DNA of 64,000 bases, taken from positions 62,001-126,000 of the forward strand of contig NZ_JAFCMB010000008.1 in the NCBI RefSeq assembly GCF_018130145.1, given 5' to 3'. Below the pieces are notes generated by a model, which worked only from the letters and a program-made list of their open reading frames with translations, was not told the origin of the DNA and searched no databases. Of this stretch, positions 55,198 through 63,956 are shown one piece after another. The position numbers and the translations under genes are program-made. The number at the start of each line of letters is the position of its first letter. Position 1 is the first letter of the stretch. The DNA comes from Bradyrhizobium sp. AUGA SZCCT0176 (GTDB lineage Bacteria > Pseudomonadota > Alphaproteobacteria > Rhizobiales > Xanthobacteraceae).

Positions 55198-57039
55198 CTA
55201 CCTGATCACGGCCGGTCCCTGATCGGGCACGGCGACATCGATCACGCGCAATTGCACGCGCTCGGTGCCCTGGTAGCGATCGACCGCGAGCGATCCTGCG
55301 ACATGCAGCGGCTGGCCGCGGTTTTGCGTCAGTGCGTGGCCGAGCTTTTGCCCGACGGACCGGAACGCGATGCCGTTGACGATGACGCCGTCGCCGGACT
55401 TGAAGCGCACGCGCAGATGCGCCTGCCCAACTTCGTCGGCATAGACCAGCTGATGCGCCGGCAGCGCGATCACAGGCTCCGGATTGCCGGCGCCGAACGG
55501 CCCGGCGCGGTTCAGGATACCTGCGAATTCCGGTGTCACGCTGCGGGCGCTCACCGCACCGTCGATAAACAGCTCGTTTTCGTGACGGGAACTGGCGACG
55601 TCTTCGGCGAGCGCGCTTTCCATATAGGCGCGAAACTCCGCGAGCTTTTCCTTGCGCAGCGTCACGCCCGCGGCCATGGCGTGGCCACCGCCTTTCATCA
55701 GCAGTTTTTCCTTCACCGCCTGCCGCACCGCCTTGCCGAGGTCGACGCCCGAAATCGAGCGGCCCGAACCGGTGCCGATGCCGCCCGGCTCCAATGCGAT
55801 CGCAAACGCCGGCCGCGCGAATTTCTCCTTCAGCCGCGAGGCGACGAGGCCGACGACGCCGGGATGCCAGCCTTCGGAGGCCGTGACGATGACCGACCCC
55901 TTGTCCTCGAGCCCGAGCGAAGCCAGCGCCTCGGCTTCGGCCTGCGCTTCCGCCGCCTGCTCGATGATGCGGCGCTCGGAGTTCAGCCGATCCAGCTCGG
56001 CGGCGATCCGCGCGGCCTCGGAGATATCGCCTTCCAGCAACAGCCGCACGCCCAAATCAGCCCGGCCGATGCGGCCGCCGGCATTGATGCGCGGCCCCAG
56101 CATGAAGCCGAGATGCCAGGCCTCGGGCGGGCCATTGAGCCGCGACACGTCCATCAGCGCGGTGTGCCCGACATGGTCGCGGCGGCGCATCGCGATCAGG
56201 CCCTTGGCGACGAAGGCACGGTTGAGCCCGGTCAGCGGCGCGACATCGGCGACGGTGCCGAGCGCCACGTGATGCAGCATGCCGAGCAAATCCGGCTCCG
56301 GCCGTTCGCTGTTCCAGAAGCCGCGGCCGCGCAATTCCCTGTTAACGGCGACCAGCGTCACCAGCACGAGGCCGACGGCGGCGAGATAACCGAGGCCGGA
56401 AAGATCATCTGCCCGGTTCGGATTCACCAACGCGTCGACCTCGGGCAGTTCGTCGCCGGTTTGATGGTGATCGATGACGACGACGGACATGCCGAGCTTT
56501 CGTGCTTCCGCCAGTGGCTCGATGCTGGTGGTGCCGCAATCGACTGTCACCAGCAGCGTCGCGCCGCGACCTGCAAGCGCGCGCACGGCCTCCACATTGG
56601 GCCCGTAGCCTTCGAAGATGCGGTCGGGAATATGGATCAAGGGGTCGAGCCCGCAATGGCGCAAGTGCCAGGTCAGCAGCGCCGCAGACGTGGCGCCGTC
56701 GACATCGTAATCGCCGAAGATCGCGACTTTCTCGCCGCGTGTGGCCGCGTCCGCGATGCGTTTGGCCGCGGTCTCCATCTGCGTCACGGTGTGGGGATCC
56801 GGCATCAATTTGCGGATGGTCGGATCGAGGAAATCCTCGACGGCGTCGATCTCGACATCGCGGCCCGCGATCACCCGTGCCAGCATCTCCGGCAGCTGGT
56901 AGCGCTGCACGATCGCCAGCGCCTTCGCCGCCCCCCGCGCATCGAGCCGGTCGCGCCACAATTTGCCGGTCGCCGATTGCGACACGCCGAGGAACGCCGG
57001 CGGCAATTCAACGGGAAAAGCGGTGGCGGGAGGCGTCAT
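55198..57039 (-). CDS. recJ: Single-stranded-DNA-specific exonuclease RecJ
   Basis: 613 residues. DHH-superfamily motifs: GDYDVDGATS at 109-118, VVIDHHQTGDELPEVDALVNPNR (DHH at 190-192), LGLAVVGLVLVTLVA-like helix, and the DHHA1 domain with SEGWHPGVVGLVASRLKEKFARPA and KGGGHAMAAGVTL. It degrades 5' single-stranded DNA during mismatch repair and RecF recombination. Full length for alphaproteobacteria. Confidence 0.95.
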   Translation of the reverse strand: MTPPATAFPVELPPAFLGVSQSATGKLWRDRLDARGAAKALAIVQRYQLPEMLARVIAGRDVEIDAVEDFLDPTIRKLMPDPHTVTQMETAAKRIADAATRGEKVAIFGDYDVDGATSAALLTWHLRHCGLDPLIHIPDRIFEGYGPNVEAVRALAGRGATLLVTVDCGTTSIEPLAEARKLGMSVVVIDHHQTGDELPEVDALVNPNRADDLSGLGYLAAVGLVLVTLVAVNRELRGRGFWNSERPEPDLLGMLHHVALGTVADVAPLTGLNRAFVAKGLIAMRRRDHVGHTALMDVSRLNGPPEAWHLGFMLGPRINAGGRIGRADLGVRLLLEGDISEAARIAAELDRLNSERRIIEQAAEAQAEAEALASLGLEDKGSVIVTASEGWHPGVVGLVASRLKEKFARPAFAIALEPGGIGTGSGRSISGVDLGKAVRQAVKEKLLMKGGGHAMAAGVTLRKEKLAEFRAYMESALAEDVASSRHENELFIDGAVSARSVTPEFAGILNRAGPFGAGNPEPVIALPAHQLVYADEVGQAHLRVRFKSGDGVIVNGIAFRSVGQKLGHALTQNRGQPLHVAGSLAVDRYQGTERVQLRVIDVAVPDQGPAVIR

Positions 57040-57159
57040 AGGGCTTTCGGTCTAGCGGGCCTGGGGTCAGCCCGCCATCTCTGCGCACTTCCCAAATCAA
57101 TGTCAAAGCAAAGCAGACGTGCGTCAACAGCTCGCGGCGCTGGTCGCCCGAGGTTTGCT

Positions 57160-57660
57160 ATCAAATTCTTCGCCCTCGAAGACAGAGGGCGCAGGGAATG
57201 CCGGATGCGCGCTGCACCCGCGGTCTCGTGTGCGATTGTGCATAAGAATGCTGCACACGAGCATACAGGGCAGCGGAGAGCATCCGACATTCCCTGCGCA
57301 GTGGCTTTACGGCTTATGACGCGCTCTCCCCGGTGAGACGGCCTCTATTGCCACCGTCGCCCCTCGGAAGCGTTAGCTCCCGAAAGACTTGACGCCGTTA
57401 CGGGCGCCAGGACCACACGCTTTCGCCGTACGCATCAGCCGCGACCGTCAATCGCAACCTCAGCGTCCACCGCAACCCGCCCCTCGTCGTGACGACGGCC
57501 GACGCCCCTCTGAGTGGGACGGGATGGCAAGAATGTGCCGGTGATTTGGGTCGAAGGAAAGGGAAATGTTTTTGATTTTCGGAAATTTTGCACTTGACAT
57601 GATTTCCGAAAAGCAGAACTGATTTGCCCGTCGGGTTGTTTTGTCGCAGTTCGTCGGGCG
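57160..57660. repeat. Non-coding region resembling dispersed Bradyrhizobium repeat DNA
   Basis: The 771-bp stretch 57040-57810 holds no convincing gene. Its frames read GNAGCALHPRSRV- and CHPVPLRGASAVVTTRGG-type peptides that I remember as recurrent false annotations in Bradyrhizobium and Afipia, which implies dispersed repeat DNA. A homology search is needed to confirm. The end (57690-57810) is the leader of the dodecin gene. Confidence 0.45.
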
Positions 57661-57810
57661 ATTGGCTCATGACTTGCCGATCGGGAACCACTCCGGTTGC
57701 ATCTGGTTATTGTCTGCGAAATCACGACATCCCTTGTCGTTGTCGCATCGTCGCCTTCGGTCGGGGCGAAAGGATGCATCAAGGGGTGCAATCGGCCGGG
57801 AGGGTCTAAA

Positions 57811-58023
57811 ATGAAGAATCACGTTTACAAGATTCTTGAAATCGTCGGCTCGTCTGAAACCAGCATCGAGGACGCCATCAATACGGCCGTCGAACTGGCC
57901 GGCAAGACGATCCGAAACATGGATTGGTTTGAAGTCGTCGAAACTCGGGGGCACATCAAGGACGGCAAGATTGCTCACTATCAGGTGACCCTCAAAATCG
58001 GGTTTACGCTGGAGACGCAATAG
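57811..58023 (+). CDS. Dodecin family flavin-binding protein
   Basis: 70 residues. MKNHVYKILEIVGSSETSIEDAINTAVELAGKTIRNMDWFEVVETRGHIKDGKIAHYQVTLKIGFTLE is typical dodecin, with the Trp that stacks on flavin (MDWFEV) and the ETRGHI/HYQVTLKIGF strands. It forms a dodecamer that stores riboflavin or FMN. GGAGGG precedes ATG 57811. An open extension upstream lies in repeat-like DNA. Confidence 0.92.
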   Translation: MKNHVYKILEIVGSSETSIEDAINTAVELAGKTIRNMDWFEVVETRGHIKDGKIAHYQVTLKIGFTLETQ

Positions 58024-58072
58024 CTGACAGTGACGGCGGATTGCGCCTCCGGCTCAATCCGCCCGACGGCTT

Positions 58073-59368
58073 TCATTGCATCCTCGCGAGTTCATGCGTC
58101 AGCGGGAAATCGTTTTTGAGCCAGAGATATTCGTCGCGCTCGACGATGACGGCGCCCGGAGCCATGGTTTTTGCTTCCGGCCAGATTCCGATCAGTTTGC
58201 CGTCGATAAGGATGCGATGATCGGCCGCCCGTAGTTCTCCAACCGGCGGCTGGGAGAAGTAGTAGCCAAACAAGTCGCGGTAGCAGTAAGCAAAACCCTG
58301 GTCAGCGCCGTTCGCGGTGTCGGCGCGAAGGTCGAACGCGCCTTGTGTCTTCATCCGCTCGGTTGCCCAAGGAAAACCTGTCTCAACGCGAACCGGGATT
58401 CGTAACCCCTGACCGGAGGCCAGCGATTTTGGATTGCGCTCGAGATGACCCACCCCGGAGCGGCGGTTGACTCCCTTGCCTTCATAGAAGGTGGCAAGAC
58501 CGCGCGGCTCCTCGCGATCCAGGAGTCCCCGCCGCCTGGCCTCGGCACGAAATTTCTCCCAGTAATGCGTGACGTCCGGCTTTTCCTCGAACAGGATCGG
58601 CCACGCGATTGGCCACCCAAGCAGCCAATAATGGGGATGAGTCGGCGGCCATTGCGCCCTGATCAGTTCCTGCAGATCGGAGGGAATGGGGACCCGGAGA
58701 AAGGAATAGCAAGACATGCGCAACAACAGTTTGTTGCGCGGATCTTCCTTGGGGAAAAACCCTTCGCCACGGAAATAGCTTCGCCCGTTGACGTGATCTT
58801 CACGCCGACTTCCGATCGGGACAATGTTGTCCTTCCACTTGGTCTCGCGCCACGCCCTGTAATCGGCTTCGGTTGCTTCGGTAATAGTGGCGCGATGGAA
58901 TTTCAGCTTCGAGACCGGCTGCTCGTAGGCGCTCTCGTGAAGATAAGCGACGAGAAACTCCAGGTTGCCAGCATCCGGCGCCCAGAACACAACGGGAAGG
59001 AAATCGGCAGGCACCGGCTCCTTGACAACATCCCGGTCGCAGATATTCGGGCTCTGCACCAAAACGCCCTCGCCGTTTTTTGTGCGAACTCCGAAGATGT
59101 AAGGCGCCCAAATCGCGCGCGCGCTTCGCCCTTCGCCGGGGATTTGCCTGACCTGCGAGCCGCAGCCGATAATGACTTCCATATTGAGCGGCTCGCCGCC
59201 ATGCGACAGTTCGACGACCATCCGGTAAAACCAGCCGAACTTGATGCCTTCGGACGTACCGGGCTGGCAGCCTGACAGGGCGGCCAAGAACAACAACGAA
59301 GAGGCAAGGAGGACGGCCTTACGGACGAGATCTGCGGCCGCAGTCGACATCACACCAGCATTCGCCAT
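58073..59368 (-). CDS. Lipoprotein-like hypothetical protein
   Basis: 431 residues. The N-terminus has a hydrophobic segment ending in a lipobox (LLFLAALSGC, Cys at about 34). The mature part is rich in Trp, Pro and charged residues: GWFYRMVVELSHGGEPLNMEVIIGCGSQ, WPPTHPHYWLLGWPIAWPIL, TGFPWATERMKTQGAFDLRADTANGADQGFAYCYRDLFGYYFSQPPVG. It reads like an envelope lipoprotein of unknown family, seen (by memory) in rhizobia. No catalytic motif found. Confidence 0.7.
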   Translation of the reverse strand: MANAGVMSTAAADLVRKAVLLASSLLFLAALSGCQPGTSEGIKFGWFYRMVVELSHGGEPLNMEVIIGCGSQVRQIPGEGRSARAIWAPYIFGVRTKNGEGVLVQSPNICDRDVVKEPVPADFLPVVFWAPDAGNLEFLVAYLHESAYEQPVSKLKFHRATITEATEADYRAWRETKWKDNIVPIGSRREDHVNGRSYFRGEGFFPKEDPRNKLLLRMSCYSFLRVPIPSDLQELIRAQWPPTHPHYWLLGWPIAWPILFEEKPDVTHYWEKFRAEARRRGLLDREEPRGLATFYEGKGVNRRSGVGHLERNPKSLASGQGLRIPVRVETGFPWATERMKTQGAFDLRADTANGADQGFAYCYRDLFGYYFSQPPVGELRAADHRILIDGKLIGIWPEAKTMAPGAVIVERDEYLWLKNDFPLTHELARMQ

Positions 59369-59557
59369 TGAGGAACCGCCTCAGGGAAACCGGAACAACA
59401 ATGCGATTGTTCGCTTGAGCCCCGAATGCATTAGAGACACTCGAGCCAAGGTTGTAAACAAGCCCGTAGGATTGGAGCCGAAGAAGTAGTTCCACGCCGC
59501 CCGCGCCGGGCGCACGGTCTGGATGGGACGGGCCTAGAAATTAAAAGCAAGAGAACC

Positions 59558-60433
59558 ATGAACGAGAAAGTCCGCGATCTTCTGGCGATCAGCGATCTGA
59601 ATGCCTCCGACGCGATGGCGATCATCGAGCGCGCCCAGGACATGGCGGCGTTCTGGCGCCAGCGGCGGATGGCTCAAAGCCTGGCCGGCCGTCGGATCGT
59701 GCTCGTGGTGAACGACTCCGGCTGGAGGAACACGACGGCCTTTGACCTCGGCATCCAGGCCATGGGCGGCATTTGCACCCATGCGCCATTGCGGTGGGAT
59801 ACGCGGGAGGATTTGCCTGATCTCGCCGCCTATCTCGACAATTGGTTCGACGGAATTGTCACCCGTGCGCCGGATCTGGCCGTCATGCGATCTCTTGCCC
59901 ATTCGGCGCGCGCACCTGTCATCAACGCCCGTACCCGGCAAAACCATCCCTGCGAAACGCTCGGCGATCTGGCCTTTCACCTCCACCGGCACGGCCGTAT
60001 CGAGGGGATCAAGGTCGGGGTTGTCGCTCCAAAATCCAACATTCTGGGATCGTGGATCGAGGCTGCGGCGGTCCTGCCGATCAACGTCGTCCAGGTCCAT
60101 CCCGACAAATGGCTCGACCAGGATGCCGCGGCTTCCACGCTGCGCTTTCGCACCAGCGCCGATATGAACGAACTTGTTGATGCCGACCTTGTCGTCACCG
60201 ATTGCTGGGCAGCCGATGCTGAACCCGAGGAGTTGCTTGAATATCAGGTCACGCCCACACTGCTGGACAGGCTCCACCCGGAGGCCGACTTCGTGCCCTG
60301 CCCTCCGGTATCCCGTGGCAAAGAGGTATCCGCCGATGCCATGACGCATCGGGCATGTCGCGTTATTGAAGCCAAAGCCTTTCTGCTCCACGCCCAAAAT
60401 GCAGTTCTGGCGTGGGCATTCGACGTCTCCTGA
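59558..60433 (+). CDS. Divergent aspartate/ornithine carbamoyltransferase homologue
   Basis: 291 residues. The two-domain ATC/OTC fold is seen in DLLAISDLNASDAMAIIERAQDMAAFWRQRRMAQSLAGRRIVLVVNDSGWRNTTAFDLGIQAMGG, RQNHPCETLGDLAFHL, IKVGVVAPKSNILGSWIEAAAVLPINVVQVHPDKW. The carbamoyl-phosphate loop S-x-R-T is changed to SGWRNTT, and the HPxQ motif reads HPCE; the HCLP/PCPP region is CPPVSRG. It is therefore a paralogue that may bind other substrates or lack transferase activity. Not argF or pyrB. Confidence 0.75.
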   Translation: MNEKVRDLLAISDLNASDAMAIIERAQDMAAFWRQRRMAQSLAGRRIVLVVNDSGWRNTTAFDLGIQAMGGICTHAPLRWDTREDLPDLAAYLDNWFDGIVTRAPDLAVMRSLAHSARAPVINARTRQNHPCETLGDLAFHLHRHGRIEGIKVGVVAPKSNILGSWIEAAAVLPINVVQVHPDKWLDQDAAASTLRFRTSADMNELVDADLVVTDCWAADAEPEELLEYQVTPTLLDRLHPEADFVPCPPVSRGKEVSADAMTHRACRVIEAKAFLLHAQNAVLAWAFDVS

Positions 60434-60448
60434 CGTCAGCGCAGATTT

Positions 60449-61555
60449 CTACTGCCGTGCCGCAGCTGCACAATTAATCTTTTTCGCCGCCATTCGATCG
60501 GCTCCGAACCGCGCCGTCCACTGCGCCACAGACAGCAATAAGGTGTCAAATACCTCGTGAGCTTGATCGAGCTCGCGTTGCGTCGGCGGCGCGCAACCTG
60601 GCCGATTGCGGATGATCATCGTCATTGTCGACCAGCTTAACCTGCTGGCTCTGCACGCCACGATCAGTCCATACAACCGCTCTGGCTCCATCAATGGCTC
60701 AATTGCCTCGATCTTCACCTCAGACAACAATGAGAGCGCTGCCACCACGTGGACGTATTCGCTCCGAACCGCAAACCGGTTCACCGTTGAATCGTTGAGC
60801 TTGCCGGAGCGATTGAGCGCCAGGACCTCGGCCTGCGCCTGGGTGTAGTCAATCTTCTTTCGCGGAGCGGCGTTGATCGGTTTGGCGTTCGTCCCACGCG
60901 CCTGCACAACCGGCCGCGGTGCCGTCAAAAATCGCGCCCGCACGATGTCGGTCGCCTTTGTGAGCAGCTCTCGCAGCAAATTCGCAGGAATGTCCAGTCG
61001 GAGGCCGAGCTTTTCGGTGAGGCTTTCGTCACGCTCGGCCCTTCCGACAAGCGTCGCGTAACCGCATTCGGAGAACCGCGCTCCCGCATTTCGCGCGAGC
61101 GCGTTGGAGACGTTGACATCGCCAAGCCTCATCAGCGCATCGGTCAGCGTTTCGCTGAGAGTATTTCTGCCGGAGATTGCCAACAAATGCTGCTGGCTAC
61201 GGGTCTTGACGATTTCAATAAGGTCCGCTTCCGACAGACGATTGGAGTTTCGCAGAACGGGCGCAGCCACCAAGGGATCATCGTGAAACGCAAGCTTGCG
61301 GATGGTCTCGCACGGCGCGAGATCCGTCGTGGACAGGGCTTCGCTCAGGTGGACCAGGGTTGCTGCCTCGATCCGCCCGATCAGGGGCACAAGGACGCCA
61401 TCGAACGCAGCTATCTGGGATTCACGGAGGCGATCGACATTGGACAAGAACAGGGCCGCCACCTGCTTCAGAATTCGGGCATCCCGCTGAGCCGACTCAT
61501 CCTTTGCGGCCCCGGTCAGTCCCGCGATAGAATCCGGCGATGCTGCGGCCACCAT
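60449..61555 (-). CDS. DUF2336 domain protein
   Basis: 368 residues from ATG 61555 (GGAGC upstream; a TTG at 61615 extends it). VAALFLSNVDRLRESQIAAFDGVLVPLIGRIEAATLVHLSEALSTTDLAPCETIRKLAFHDDPLVAAPVLRNSNRLSEADLIEIVKTRSQQHLLAISGRNTLSETLTDALMRLGD is the HEAT-like helical DUF2336 fold. Restricted largely to alphaproteobacteria, function unknown. Its neighbour upstream is an HD-GYP protein in the same direction. Confidence 0.85.
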   Translation of the reverse strand: MVAAASPDSIAGLTGAAKDESAQRDARILKQVAALFLSNVDRLRESQIAAFDGVLVPLIGRIEAATLVHLSEALSTTDLAPCETIRKLAFHDDPLVAAPVLRNSNRLSEADLIEIVKTRSQQHLLAISGRNTLSETLTDALMRLGDVNVSNALARNAGARFSECGYATLVGRAERDESLTEKLGLRLDIPANLLRELLTKATDIVRARFLTAPRPVVQARGTNAKPINAAPRKKIDYTQAQAEVLALNRSGKLNDSTVNRFAVRSEYVHVVAALSLLSEVKIEAIEPLMEPERLYGLIVACRASRLSWSTMTMIIRNRPGCAPPTQRELDQAHEVFDTLLLSVAQWTARFGADRMAAKKINCAAAARQ

Positions 61556-61636
61556 GGCTAGTCTAGCTCCATATGAGAAGTCCGGGCTGAAATTGTCTTG
61601 CAGAAAACGTCGCAAACCTCATTCCGCAGTTTTGGG

Positions 61637-62677
61637 TCATGCCGTTAGCGCCACGTTCTGAAACGCCTTCACGAGCGACCGTTCCAGCTTTCCATCCATG
61701 GCGCACAGGATCTTGTAGGCATCCTGCCGGGACATTGCCGGTCTGTACGGCCGCGACTCGATGAGCGCGGCGAAAATGTCGGATATCGTCAGCAATCGTA
61801 CGAGGTCGGAAATCTCCGGCGCCGTCAGCCCATCGGGATAACCGGAACCATCCAGAAACTCGTGGTGGTGCCTCACGCCATCAAGAGTCTCCGGGCTAAT
61901 TCCCGGCAGAGCCTTCAATAATTCGTATCCGATAATCGGATGGCGTTTCATGATCTCTTCTTCGCCCGGGTCAAGACGTCCGGGCTTGTCGAGAATAGCC
62001 AGGGGAATGCGTGCCTTTCCGACATCGTGCAGAGTGGCGGCCAGTCCGAGCCGCTTTACGTCGGCATTGGAGAACTTGATACTCAGGGCGAAGCCGACCG
62101 CCACTCCCGTGACCAGCAGGCAGTGCTGGAAGGTGCCCTGGTGATAGCGGCGCACGTCGTCAAGCCAGACGCCAAGTCCGTTCTGCTCGATACCGTTGAC
62201 GATCTCCGATGTGGCGTCCTCGGCACTCGAAAGCGTTAGCGGTTTGCCCTCCCGTATCGCCGCAAACATGGATGCGAAGGCTGCCGCACCATCGGTGATC
62301 TCGGTTGATGCGACGGCAATGCCGGCCTGCGCGGCCCTCTGGGCGACATCGATTTGCTGCAGTTTCGATATGATTTCCTTTGGACGCGAAACCACGGCTG
62401 TCGCGCCAAGTGCATACGCCTGAGCCACCATGTGGTGCAGATGGTTCTGAACGACAAACAGCTTTTCAGAAGCGCAACGCAGGTCCTGCAGGACACGCTT
62501 GATCTGTTCCACGGGGACTGGCTTGCGCAGGTCGGCGTCAACCATCAATACGCCGCCTGAGCTGATCCTCGCGTTGCCGGTCCCCAGCAATTGGGGCTGA
62601 ACGTCATATTGCGGCTCCAGCATCGCGCGGATGGCTGGAATCTTCGTGGGTTCATCGGTAACGAAATGAACAAGCAT
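61637..62677 (-). CDS. HD-GYP domain cyclic-di-GMP phosphodiesterase-like protein
   Basis: 346 residues. An N-terminal receiver-like region (LVHFVTDEPTKIPAIRAML.., MVDADLRK) is followed by an HD-GYP domain: HDVGKARIPLAILDKPG at 217-233, RHPIIGYELL, HHHEFLDGSGYPDGL at 270-284 (GYP intact), and LLTISDIFAALIESRPYRPAMS. The metal His/Asp residues are kept, so c-di-GMP hydrolysis is plausible. 81 bp upstream of the DUF2336 gene and probably co-transcribed. Receiver lacks a clear phospho-acceptor context. Confidence 0.85.
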   Translation of the reverse strand: MLVHFVTDEPTKIPAIRAMLEPQYDVQPQLLGTGNARISSGGVLMVDADLRKPVPVEQIKRVLQDLRCASEKLFVVQNHLHHMVAQAYALGATAVVSRPKEIISKLQQIDVAQRAAQAGIAVASTEITDGAAAFASMFAAIREGKPLTLSSAEDATSEIVNGIEQNGLGVWLDDVRRYHQGTFQHCLLVTGVAVGFALSIKFSNADVKRLGLAATLHDVGKARIPLAILDKPGRLDPGEEEIMKRHPIIGYELLKALPGISPETLDGVRHHHEFLDGSGYPDGLTAPEISDLVRLLTISDIFAALIESRPYRPAMSRQDAYKILCAMDGKLERSLVKAFQNVALTA

Positions 62678-62862
62678 GGTGCCACCTGTGAAAGCCGACT
62701 CTGCGGTCTCTCCGGTTCAGCGAACGCAATGGTGAACAATCATTCCAAGCAATAACGGATAATCGTACGCAAACCTCCCTAACGGGAGATTGCCGCCATG
62801 CCGGTTTTTCTCCGGACTTCTACGTAACCTTGTTGGGTGAGGGGTCCGCCCTGCCGCGCTGA

Positions 62863-63288
62863 TCAGGCCGGCGTGACGACGACGTAGGGAATGCTGATCA
62901 AGATAACCGCCAGCTCGACCGCATTGCACAGCATGCCGCCCCAATGCAGCCGCCGCAGCCGGCGCACCGCACCGGCGTCGCCGGCATCCCTGGCACGAAG
63001 CTGCGCATCCCACCGCTGCAGAAACCAGCGACGCGCCCAGACCGCGAAGGCCGCGATCAAGGCAATTCCAATGGCGACAAACAGCCGGCCCGTCATGGCA
63101 ACGGCGACCGTCCCAATGGCGCCGGCAATGGCCACCATCAGGAAATAGGAGCTGAACATGCCGCGCAACAGCTGGGTGACCGGCGGAATGTCGAGCGACA
63201 CCAGCAGAAAGGCCGGCGCCGCCAGCAGGAAATAACCCATCGGAAACAGCAGGACGACGGTGGCGAACAAGGCGACGGGATCTGGCAT
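62863..63288 (-). CDS. Membrane protein of unknown function
   Basis: 141 residues, four transmembrane helices: ALFATVVLLFPMGYFLLAAPAFLLVSL, FLMVAIAGAIGTVAVAM, LFVAIGIALIAAFAVWA, and the C-terminal AVELAVILISIPYVVVTPA. Conserved-looking loops RRWFLQRWDAQLRARDAGDAGAVRRLRRLHWGGM. Start at ATG 63288 (63297 possible). No family assigned. Confidence 0.75.
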   Translation of the reverse strand: MPDPVALFATVVLLFPMGYFLLAAPAFLLVSLDIPPVTQLLRGMFSSYFLMVAIAGAIGTVAVAMTGRLFVAIGIALIAAFAVWARRWFLQRWDAQLRARDAGDAGAVRRLRRLHWGGMLCNAVELAVILISIPYVVVTPA

Positions 63289-63571
63289 TATCGACACCCC
63301 TTCTTGGCCCGGCGGGCGAGGGTTTTTCCTTCGGAAGCTTACCGCAATATCCGCCGGAAGATAGCTTCGACACTATTGGGCTTTCGTCGGAGTAGCACGC
63401 GGCGCGGACTGCGCCTTCTGCGAGCGGCGTCGGAGACGTCGGCTCCAATCCGCCCTGTCGACTGTTGCCGTTTCGGTTGTCACCCGGGGAACAGCGCCGC
63501 CATCGCCGATCCGTCATTGTCCTGATCAGACCGATGCAATGTTGCACCGGGACAGCAACAGGAGAAGCAAC

Positions 63572-63706
63572 ATGGAACGCGCGAACGAAAAGTCGATCGA
63601 ACTGACGGCAAAAGAACTGGACGCGGTGACCGGCGGCAAGTTGGGCAACGGCACCCTGCCCTTCAACCCCTTTTCCCCGCCCTCGGTCCCGAAGAAGACC
63701 TACTGA
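63572..63706 (+). CDS. Double-glycine-leader small peptide, second example
   Basis: 44 residues. MERANEKSIELTAKELDAVT followed by GG then KLGNGTLPFNPFSPPSVPKKTY. ELTAKELDAVTGG is a typical double-glycine leader. The mature 22-residue peptide is Pro/Asn-rich with no Cys. AGGAG lies 7 nt before the ATG. Many related rhizobial peptides share the leader but not the core. No exporter gene is in the window. Confidence 0.75.
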   Translation: MERANEKSIELTAKELDAVTGGKLGNGTLPFNPFSPPSVPKKTY

Positions 63707-63721
63707 GCCAGCGCCGGCGAC

Positions 63722-63742
63722 CCCCGACCTCACCCGTCGGGG
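63722..63742 (+). terminator. Hairpin after the GG-leader peptide gene
   Basis: CCCCGAC (63722-63728) / GTCGGGG (63736-63742), 7-base loop, followed by only two T; a weak terminator, 15 bp past the stop. Confidence 0.55.
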
Positions 63743-63956
63743 TTCGCGTCGTTTCGCTGCGGAGCCCCGTCGCTGCCTAAAAAATGACCTGCACAAACAA
63801 CGTGCACCTCGCCTCCGTACAACTACGCAAGGCGACCCGGAATTTAAACCCGCTATTAGGCAAGATTCGCGACAACGGATGGAACGTGCGCCCACCTAAA
63901 TCCCGATTCGCTCTGCAGGAGATCGATCGAGGGGGCGAAGGCAGAGGAAGTTCCAG

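Noticed and set aside
57036..57290. 84-codon minus-strand frame upstream of recJ
   Set aside because: Translation is of the type I associate with dispersed repeat DNA; no ribosome site or domain.
55084..57336. 750-codon plus-strand frame across recJ and the SDR start
   Set aside because: Antisense shadow of recJ with His/Arg-rich low-complexity translation.
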